From: Rippkaea orientalis PCC 8801 | GTDB taxonomy: Bacteria > Cyanobacteriota > Cyanobacteriia > Cyanobacteriales > Microcystaceae | DNA: 64,000 bases | Assembly: GCF_000021805.1 (NCBI RefSeq) | Contig: NC_011726.1 | Coordinates: forward strand, 434,001 to 498,000 | Direction of reading: 5' to 3' | Shown here: one piece after another, positions 57,663 through 64,000 of the stretch | How the letters are laid out: every line of letters starts with the position of its first letter | Position numbering within the stretch: the first letter of the stretch is position 1 | The notes under the pieces: model-generated | Told to the model about the DNA's origin: nothing | What the model saw: the letters and a program-made list of their open reading frames with translations, nothing else | The model's database searches: none | Made by a program: the position numbers and the translations under genes

Positions 57663-58730
57663 TTGTCTAATCATAAGTTATTAATCACTGGTGGAGCAGG
57701 ATTTATCGGCTCTAATTTTGTTCATCATTGGTATCATCAATATCCTTATCATCGCATCATCGTCCTCGATGCCTTAACTTATGCTGGAAACCGTCGAAAT
57801 TTAGCAAGTTTAGAGGGTAAAGAAAACTTTAGATTCGTTCAGGGAAATATCTGCGATCGCCCCCTAATTGATAATCTTTTAAGGGAGGAAAACATTGATA
57901 TTGTAGCCCATTTTGCAGCAGAATCTCATGTGGATCGTTCTATCCTTGGACCTGATGCCTTTATCCAAACCAATGTGATTGGAACGTTCACCTTATTAGA
58001 AAGTTTTCGTCACTATTGGAATGAACAAAATCAACCCGAAAATTATCGTTTTCTGCACGTTTCTACTGACGAAGTTTATGGCAGTTTAAACCCCGAAGAT
58101 CCCGCGTTTACTGAAACCACACCCTACGCACCCAATAGTCCCTATTCCGCTTCTAAAGCGGGTAGTGATCACCTCGCCCGTGCCTATTATCATACCTATA
58201 ATGTCCCCACCATTATCACCAATTGTTCTAACAATTATGGACCCTATCACTTTCCAGAAAAACTCATCCCTCTAATGTGTATTAATATTTTATTAGGGAA
58301 ACCCTTACCCGTTTATGGAGATGGGCAAAACGTGCGAGATTGGTTATATGTTGGCGATCATTGTTCCGCACTACAGACAGTCATTCAAAAGGGAAACCCA
58401 GGGGAAACCTACAATATTGGGGGGAATAATGAGGTGAAAAATCTTGATTTAGTGACCCTATTATGTGACTTAATGGATGAATTAGCCCCCAACTTACCCG
58501 TTAAACCTTCAAAACAGTTAATTACCTTTGTTAAAGATCGCCCCGGCCACGATCGCCGTTATGCCATTGATGCCACTAAAATTAAAACCGAATTAGGCTG
58601 GACACCTCAAGAAACCGTCGAAGGAGGATTACGCAAGACCATAGAATGGTATCTAAATCATCAAGATTGGTGGCAACCTTTATTATCCCAAGATTATCAG
58701 GATTATTATCGAAAAGTTTATGGTAATTAA
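57663..58730 (+). CDS. rfbB: dTDP-glucose 4,6-dehydratase
   Basis: Second step of dTDP-rhamnose synthesis. NAD-binding [10 protein letters not shown] near residue 8, the catalytic STDEVYG with active Asp-Glu pair, and [10 protein letters not shown] (YxxxK) are all present; 355 residues. The start codon is TTG at 57663, backed by AAGAAGGAG eight bases upstream. rfbC, the 3,5-epimerase, is not in the window, so the pathway would need a gene elsewhere. Confidence 0.95.
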   Translation: MSNHKLLITGGAGFIGSNFVHHWYHQYPYHRIIVLDALTYAGNRRNLASLEGKENFRFVQGNICDRPLIDNLLREENIDIVAHFAAESHVDRSILGPDAFIQTNVIGTFTLLESFRHYWNEQNQPENYRFLHVSTDEVYGSLNPEDPAFTETTPYAPNSPYSASKAGSDHLARAYYHTYNVPTIITNCSNNYGPYHFPEKLIPLMCINILLGKPLPVYGDGQNVRDWLYVGDHCSALQTVIQKGNPGETYNIGGNNEVKNLDLVTLLCDLMDELAPNLPVKPSKQLITFVKDRPGHDRRYAIDATKIKTELGWTPQETVEGGLRKTIEWYLNHQDWWQPLLSQDYQDYYRKVYGN

Positions 58731-58731
58731 C

Positions 58732-60807
58732 TTAATTTTTGGCTTTTTTACTCGATTTTTTTGACCTAGAAATTTTAACAGACGATTCTGGAGTGGGAGT
58801 TTTTTGGCCAATCGTATCGAGGAAAATAGGAACCGTAAAATGAAACTGACTCCCGTGATCTTTCCCCTCAGATTCTGCCCAAATTTCTCCCCCCCAACCC
58901 TTAACAATCTGACGACAAATCGCTAATCCTAAACCCGTACCCCCTGCACTACGACGCAGAGCCCCTTCTTCTTGATAAAAGCGATCAAACACCGTTTCTA
59001 GACGATTGGGTTCAATCCCTCGCCCCGTATCAGCCACCGTTACCTCTAAACGGGTAGGATAGCTACGACTGACCTCAATCGTCACTTTTCCTTGAGGACT
59101 GGTGAATTTACAAGCATTGTCGAGCAATTTGGCCAAAACCTCCACCAGCCATTCCCCATCGGCTTGAATCAAAGGGAGATCCGAAGTCACAAGATTTTGA
59201 ATGTTCGGTAAGTTACCGTCTCTGTTGCGCGATCGCACATGACTGAGGGACAATTCCACGCATTCGGCTAAATCCAAAGGTTCAGGATTCCATTCCACCC
59301 GTCCACTTTCTAACTGGGAAAGGGTCAGAAAATCTTGCACTAACTTCCGCATCCGTTCCGCATCCTGTAAAGCCGTATTGAGCATCACTTGGCGCAATTC
59401 AGGGGACATATCCGGTTCAGTGGCCAAACTTTCTAAACAGACTTGAATGGTAGAAAGGGGAGTCCGTAATTCATGACCTGTAATGGCTACTAAATTCGAT
59501 CGGGTGCGATCGAGGGCTTCCAATTGTTCATTGAGATCCTGTAAATTAGCGTAGGCCTCCGCTTGAATTAAAGCCACACCAATTTGAGTAGCGATCGCAT
59601 TCACCAAGGCAACATCTTCACTCTTCCAGGCGATCGGATTCGGACCACAGTGATGCAACTCCAGCATCCCCAACAATTGACCTCGGTAGAGAATCGGGAC
59701 TAATAACCACGAGAGGATTGAACAGCTAGTCACTAGGATTTGTAGGGATTTTTCCGCTTGATTAGGGGTAGTTTCTTGGATAATACGCGGATCGGTTTGA
59801 GCATTATCGATCATTAAGGCATCCCGTAATTCAACCACTTCTTGAAAAAGCGGATTATTGCGTAACGGCCAAATTTGTCCCTTAATCGAAGGAATACCCT
59901 CATTTAAAAATTCATGTTGAATCGTAGCCGTTGCATCGGTTTCTTTGCAGCGATAAACCAGACAACGACAAACCCCTAACCCTTCCCCTAATTTTTGGAC
60001 AGCCAGTTGCAGAATTTCTTCGGAGTCTAGGGAACGTCGAATAGCCGTTGTTACCGAGTTAATCAGGCGTTCTTTATGTTCTTTTAGGGCGAGGGAACGG
60101 TTCGCCTTAAGGAGTTTATATTGACTCGCTTGGAGATAGTTAACGAGGCGTTGCACAAAGGGATCAGGATGTTTATTCGGAGAATCCCAGGTTAAATTCG
60201 TCGTTTCTGAGCTTTGAAGGGTTTCTGCTCCTTCGATTAATAAAGCCGAGGGTAAATATTGCTGACGAGCTTGGGTGATTTTATCCTTTAATTCGGGTCG
60301 ATAGGAGAGAATCCGTTCTAATAACAGGTTAGCTGCTTGTTGACTCACCTGATAATCAAACGTCCAAATTCCCTCAAAACGACGGCTATTATCCATGCTA
60401 GAAGCCTGATTTGCGGGGTTTTTAGACGCTGTTCGTTCATGACAGATTAAACAACTCGCATAGTCATCGGCAATGACGACCAGGTGCCATTCTTGGGCTA
60501 AGCTGTCTGTGGGTTCAAAGGCAATGGTTTCGTAAATGTCCGAACTGTTTTTGAAATCGGTTTCCGGAGCAGCTAAAACATACACTTGATCAGTTTTTTG
60601 AGCAATGCGTTGATATCGTTGAGCTTCTTGACGATAAAACCGCTCCCGTTGAAAACTGGCAATCACCAAAGGATTATCCGATCCCGCCAGCACCTGATCT
60701 TCCATCGCATGGGACAAGGCGGTTAAGGAAGCCTTGAAGTACATTTGAGGCTGCCAATGGGGTACAATCTGTAAGAGTTGTGTTAAAACCGATGTTGAAT
60801 TACTCAT
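58732..60807 (-). CDS. DICT-GAF histidine kinase
   Basis: A soluble sensor kinase of about 691 residues. The N-terminal DICT domain (about 20-160, LVIASFQRERFYRQEA) is followed by a GAF domain (about 255-415), HisKA with acceptor His in AITGHELRTPLSTIQ near 445, and HATPase with NLLDNACKF-type N box and GGTGLGLAI. The C-terminus ends in a Ser/Lys-rich tail. Signal unknown. ATG 60807 has AGGAG upstream; a longer frame from 60834 begins within that Shine-Dalgarno region. It converges on rfbB, with one base between stops. Confidence 0.88.
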   Translation of the reverse strand: MSNSTSVLTQLLQIVPHWQPQMYFKASLTALSHAMEDQVLAGSDNPLVIASFQRERFYRQEAQRYQRIAQKTDQVYVLAAPETDFKNSSDIYETIAFEPTDSLAQEWHLVVIADDYASCLICHERTASKNPANQASSMDNSRRFEGIWTFDYQVSQQAANLLLERILSYRPELKDKITQARQQYLPSALLIEGAETLQSSETTNLTWDSPNKHPDPFVQRLVNYLQASQYKLLKANRSLALKEHKERLINSVTTAIRRSLDSEEILQLAVQKLGEGLGVCRCLVYRCKETDATATIQHEFLNEGIPSIKGQIWPLRNNPLFQEVVELRDALMIDNAQTDPRIIQETTPNQAEKSLQILVTSCSILSWLLVPILYRGQLLGMLELHHCGPNPIAWKSEDVALVNAIATQIGVALIQAEAYANLQDLNEQLEALDRTRSNLVAITGHELRTPLSTIQVCLESLATEPDMSPELRQVMLNTALQDAERMRKLVQDFLTLSQLESGRVEWNPEPLDLAECVELSLSHVRSRNRDGNLPNIQNLVTSDLPLIQADGEWLVEVLAKLLDNACKFTSPQGKVTIEVSRSYPTRLEVTVADTGRGIEPNRLETVFDRFYQEEGALRRSAGGTGLGLAICRQIVKGWGGEIWAESEGKDHGSQFHFTVPIFLDTIGQKTPTPESSVKISRSKKSSKKAKN

Positions 60808-60834
60808 CGATGTTTTTAGGATCTCCTGGCACAA

Positions 60835-61565
60835 TCGGTGTTTTCTTGTTACAGCAAGCTCCGCAGCTTGAAGGCCTATTTACTGATTTTGTCTTCAAAT
60901 CTATCCTACAAGAAAAACGGATCTACCGACTTAAGGTGAATTTGGGTTAATACAATAACTCGGAGCTAATATATCCTATACCCTACCGCCCTCCAAACGT
61001 AGCGACAACAAAAAAGCCCCTGAGCGTCTTTGCCGTGTTTCGACCCCAAGGACTTTTTGTGCACGTTTTTACTCCTCACACACGCCTATAAGGTAGCTGG
61101 TTCTAGAAGACCTTTTTCTCAAGAGAGTGACGCTTTTTGAATTGTCACCATTGTCTCCCACACTCTGTTAAATTATCCCTAACCTCTAATTTGTCAGCGT
61201 TTGTTGACATAAATATTAAAATTAAATGACAATTTGAGTCCCTTAAGCCTAATTAATTCATCATTTGCCTGATAAATTAAGGATTTACCCCCTTGACCAT
61301 AACCCCTAATCTTCTGTTACATAAGGTTAAGCAAACGATCCCCATGATCCTAAACTTAATGAGAATGAATCAAGTGTAATTCTCAGGCAAGTGGTGAAAA
61401 TTTTGCCAGCAGCTATCCCCCTAGGGGTTACGCAAAAGGCAATCAATCGTACTCAAGGCAAAAGCAGGGGTTAACAACCGTTGATCCCCACAACAGGGTT
61501 TTAGCTGTTACCCATGTCCTAAACTATACTTCAACTGATATCTATACCGTCTTAACTATCGGAGA
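60835..61565. other. Long intergenic region (730 bases)
   Basis: Between the DICT kinase and the DUF4912 gene. It holds a CAAGCT-CCGC-AGCTTG hairpin (60852-60867), the Yfr1-like region (61010-61100), a GGGGTTAACAACCGTTGATCCCC near-palindrome (61466-61491), related to the 28488 element, and no plausible protein-coding frame. Long AT-rich stretches elsewhere have nothing I recognise. Confidence 0.6.
61010..61110 (+). ncRNA. Yfr1-like small RNA candidate
   Basis: The 13-mer ACTCCTCACACAC at 61071-61083 is identical to the unpaired core of cyanobacterial Yfr1, a conserved small RNA of about 55-70 bases. Yfr1 normally has a strong hairpin on each side of that core. Here the left arm (61016-61062) pairs only imperfectly on the plus strand, and the right arm (61091-61117) has only a weak AAGGT/ACCTT stem followed by T's. 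On the minus strand the left arm forms a 12-pair stem with G-U pairs and a U-run, a possible minus-strand terminator. Identity of the core is strong; the fold is not. Confidence 0.4.
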
Positions 61566-61574
61566 GTGGATCTC

Positions 61575-62738
61575 ATGGTGCCCAAGCAAACCCCTTTAGA
61601 AGAAATGACCCTTAGACAGCTACGAAGAGTAGCCAGCCAATATAACATCTCTCGTTACAGTCGAATGCGCAAAGAACAATTAATCACGGCACTCCGACAA
61701 GCCATGAGAGAAGAGACTGTCCCTTATCCATCCACAGTTGAGGGAGAACAAGCAATAGAAGCCGCTAAATTTGACGTGGGTCAAGAAGATGTCATCGGTG
61801 GACTTTTATCCTCAGTCGATGATCAACTCGGTGATCTGCCAGATGGTTATGGAGATAGTCGCATTGTTCTTTTACCCCGTGATCCCCAATGGGCCTATGC
61901 TTATTGGGATGTCCCCAACGAAGCTAAAGAAGCCTTACGTCAGCAAGGGGGAAAACAATTAGCCCTACGTCTATACGATGTCACCCATATCGATCTTAAT
62001 TATCATCGACCCCATAGTGTCCAAGAATACGTCTGTGATGAATCGGTCAGAGAATGGTACATACCGATTCCAGTCAGCGATCGCCACTACCTTCTTGATA
62101 TCGGCTATCGTTGCTTTGATGGTCGCTGGTTAATTCTCGCCCGTTCTGCCCCCGTGCGTATCCCCTCGGTCTATCCTTCTGACTGGGTAGAAGATATCTT
62201 TATTACCGTTGACTGGAACGAAGACCTACAAGGAAAAACCCTCTGTCATCTGGTGTCCCCAGGTCAAACCGGGGACGGCAGCTTTATCTATGACGACATT
62301 TTTGCCCTAGGAGACTCGGTTTTTGGGTCAATACCCCATATTGCAGGTTCTCTGGTGAGTTCCTATATCTTTCCTTCAGGGGTTGGTTCCTGGGCATTTC
62401 CGACGGAATCTGGTTTGAATATGTCCGGTTTAGGGTTGTCCGCTTCAGGCGTTCCCGAACAACCGCGTAAGTTCTGGTTAGTCGCTGATGCAGAATTAAT
62501 CGTCTATGGGGCAACCGAACCCGATGCGATCGTGACGATTGGGGGTCATCCGATCAAACTCAATCCCGATGGCACTTTCCGCTTCCAGATGTCTTTTCAG
62601 GATGGACTGATTGACTATCCGATTGTTGCGTTAGCGTCAGATGGAGAACAAAGTCGTTCCATTCACATGAAATTTACGCGGGAAACCCCCGATCGCCAAA
62701 CCAATAGTAAAGAAGAAGCGGTTTTAGAATGGCCTTAG
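61575..62738 (+). CDS. DUF4912 protein with an N-terminal Rho-N/SAP-like domain
   Basis: A 387-residue cyanobacterial protein. The first 45 residues form a helix-extended-helix resembling Rho-N or SAP domains (TLRQLRRVASQYNISRYSR, MRKEQLITAL), suggesting nucleic-acid contact. The DUF4912 part (about 80-220) has LPRDPQWAYAYWDVPNEA. The C-terminal part (about 290-387) looks like an Ig-like fold (GATEPDAIVTIGG). Function unknown. ATG 61575 with GGAGAG nine bases upstream is preferred over GTG 61566. Confidence 0.85.
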   Translation: MVPKQTPLEEMTLRQLRRVASQYNISRYSRMRKEQLITALRQAMREETVPYPSTVEGEQAIEAAKFDVGQEDVIGGLLSSVDDQLGDLPDGYGDSRIVLLPRDPQWAYAYWDVPNEAKEALRQQGGKQLALRLYDVTHIDLNYHRPHSVQEYVCDESVREWYIPIPVSDRHYLLDIGYRCFDGRWLILARSAPVRIPSVYPSDWVEDIFITVDWNEDLQGKTLCHLVSPGQTGDGSFIYDDIFALGDSVFGSIPHIAGSLVSSYIFPSGVGSWAFPTESGLNMSGLGLSASGVPEQPRKFWLVADAELIVYGATEPDAIVTIGGHPIKLNPDGTFRFQMSFQDGLIDYPIVALASDGEQSRSIHMKFTRETPDRQTNSKEEAVLEWP

Positions 62739-62797
62739 TTTAATGGGGTAAAATTCGCTGATTTTTTGCCAATTTCTTGGATATCATTTTGTCGTAT

Positions 62798-63142
62798 TCA
62801 ACAAAGTGTACTAATGTCTAGGGGATTGCCAGCAATAACGAATCTTCCCACCGCTACTAGAAAACTGGCGACGGCTGTTGTTAAAATGCCTATAAGCGTC
62901 CAGATTTGAGCCCGTGATGACCCCCTAAGTTCTTTAACATCCGTGTCAATGGCTTCTAACTTAGCTTCTAGCTTGGCTTGTCCTTTCTCTAGGTTGTTAA
63001 GACGTTCATCAATCTTGATAAATCGGTCATCAATCTTGTCTAACCTTTGATTAACGTCTTTATGGTTGTTGTCTATTTTGTCCTCGATGCGTTTAAGAAT
63101 GTCCTCTAAAGAATAGCTAACGCTAATGGGTGGCTGACTCAT
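62798..63142 (-). CDS. Small coiled-coil membrane protein
   Basis: A 114-residue protein. Residues about 10-75 form a coiled coil with regular heptads (KIDDRFIKIDERLNNLEKGQ), followed by one membrane helix near 80-102 and a short tail. It resembles short cyanobacterial and phage-type coiled-coil/TM proteins of unknown function. ATG 63142. It is divergent from the deaminase gene. Confidence 0.75.
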   Translation of the reverse strand: MSQPPISVSYSLEDILKRIEDKIDNNHKDVNQRLDKIDDRFIKIDERLNNLEKGQAKLEAKLEAIDTDVKELRGSSRAQIWTLIGILTTAVASFLVAVGRFVIAGNPLDISTLC

Positions 63143-63205
63143 CGTCTAAACTCCTTCATATCCCTTAGTAATATATTCCTTAGCCTCTTGTATGGTATCA
63201 AATTG

Positions 63206-63637
63206 ATGGATGAATTTATGAAAGCCGCGATCGCTGAAGCCAAACAAGGCCTTCAAGAAGGAGGCATTCCGATTGGTTCAGTATTAGTAAAAGGGGATCA
63301 AATTATTGGCAAGGGTCATAATAAACGGGTTCAGGATGGTGATCCCGTGACCCATGCTGAAATCGATTGTCTGCGCAATGCCGGACGGATTGGTAATTAT
63401 CAAGATACTGTCCTGTATTCGACGTTAATGCCTTGTTATTTATGTGCCGGGGCTGTGGTTCAATTTGGCATTAAAAAAGTGATTGCCGGAGAATCACAAA
63501 CATTCCCCGGAGCGAGGGAATTTATGGAATCCCACGGAGTTGAAGTGATTGACTTGAACTTAGGAGAATGTCAACAATTAATGCAGGAATTTATCGAAAA
63601 AAATCCTCAACTTTGGAACGAAGATATTGGGAAATAA
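63206..63637 (+). CDS. Cytosine deaminase-like protein (yeast Fcy1 type)
   Basis: Zinc nucleoside/base deaminase of 143 residues. Zinc ligands H50, C77 and C80 with the catalytic Glu52 give HAE...PCYLC. The N-terminal part and the tail NPQLWNEDIGK resemble yeast cytosine deaminase Fcy1 (end PQDWFEDIGE) more than bacterial TadA, which also lacks this length at the C-terminus. Yeast-type enzymes deaminate cytosine to uracil for salvage. ATG 63206 is preferred over a TTG at 63188. Fcy1 likeness is from memory of the tail and should be checked. Confidence 0.75.
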   Translation: MDEFMKAAIAEAKQGLQEGGIPIGSVLVKGDQIIGKGHNKRVQDGDPVTHAEIDCLRNAGRIGNYQDTVLYSTLMPCYLCAGAVVQFGIKKVIAGESQTFPGAREFMESHGVEVIDLNLGECQQLMQEFIEKNPQLWNEDIGK

Positions 63638-63743
63638 ATAAATAGTAAACCGTCATTTATAACCTGAATAAGTGGTATTGTAGTGTTAACGGCTAAGTTG
63701 AGCGGTGGCTAATATCCTTTGCTTCCTCATCAAAATCTTTGAC

Positions 63744-64000
63744 TTAATCTCCCATTAGTTCGTTGGGTGTGCAAAGGATAGGCAATACATAGCCAAAATC
63801 AAGGCTAATCTCAGCTAACTTACCCTGTATTTGAGCATTAGCAATATGTTTACAATTCCACGTTAACAGATAATCCATGCCGTGGACAGTTGCGGCGGCA
63901 ATGTGGATCGCGTCAACTTTCGCTTTTGGAGGCAGATTACTGCGGGTTAAGAATTGTTTAGCCAAATCTTGTGCAGCGTCATTCAATGCCAACAAGGGAA
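63744..64000 (-). CDS. PIN-domain protein (5' end outside window)
   Basis: The frame is open to base 64000, so the start is missing. The visible C-terminal part has the PIN signature KVDAIHIAAATVHGMDYLLTWNCKHIANA, with the metal-binding Asp. PIN proteins are often toxins of type II toxin-antitoxin pairs that cut RNA. The antitoxin gene would normally be just upstream, beyond the window edge. Confidence 0.8.
   Translation of the reverse strand, partial: PLLALNDAAQDLAKQFLTRSNLPPKAKVDAIHIAAATVHGMDYLLTWNCKHIANAQIQGKLAEISLDFGYVLPILCTPNELMGD

Overview
The window is chromosomal DNA from a cyanobacterium, most likely a unicellular one of the Cyanothece/Crocosphaera/Rippkaea type. Evidence: frequent HIP1 octamers (GCGATCGC), photosynthesis genes (psaK, chlI), an aldehyde-deformylating oxygenase, an SLH-domain OprB porin, a zeta-carotene-isomerase-like protein and an InrS-type nickel sensor. 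The genus is an inference from gene content. I found no rRNA, tRNA or CRISPR array.

Layout. 1-1680: 3'-truncated PAS sensor with an ethylene-receptor-type copper-binding membrane domain. 2004-8892: class I FBPase, cobyrinate a,c-diamide synthase, a structured non-coding stretch with a tiny strongly initiated ORF, SLH porin, cysteine synthase and a J-domain protein. 8889-12388 (minus): InrS-like repressor, phosphoribosyltransferase, a decayed ATPase and a GT-C glycosyltransferase. 12481-17660: pentapeptide-family remnant, pgi, secreted and membrane hypotheticals, a structured intergenic stretch and folB. 17756-25868: rhomboid, Ser/Thr kinase, malic enzyme-PTA fusion, citramalate synthase, [2Fe-2S] ferredoxin and an Rpn-type protein. 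26039-34647: glgB, cyclophilin, chlI, ADO, psaK, trpF and cysS.

34885-40475 is accessory: a REP-associated tyrosine transposase (RAYT), an array of palindromic repeats with a 167-bp period, a large CHAT-NTPase-TPR protein resembling an NLR-type immune receptor, a divergent small membrane protein, and one more solitary repeat copy. 40521-48857 returns to housekeeping: wecB, a P-loop kinase, NfeD plus SPFH, a Uma2 nuclease, an RbcR-type LysR regulator, Z-ISO and dxs. 49020-50980 is a two-gene cassette of an ABC-type ATPase and a TOPRIM-like protein, arranged like PARIS/OLD-type anti-phage modules. 51091-58730 holds a peroxiredoxin-glutaredoxin fusion, a two-component pair, an Sfp-type PPTase and a dTDP-sugar cluster (rfbD-sulfotransferase-rfbA-rfbB). 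58732-64000 holds a DICT-GAF histidine kinase, a 730-base gap with a Yfr1-like 13-mer, a DUF4912 protein, a yeast-type cytosine deaminase and a truncated PIN protein.

Two themes cut across the window. First, short tandem repeats with 7-9 bp periods lie between and even inside genes (cobB, cysS, the rbcR-like 3' end), and dispersed palindromes sit at gene ends. Second, there are two candidate defence loci (CHAT-NTPase-TPR and ATPase-TOPRIM). All functional calls come from reading motifs by eye; no database search was run.
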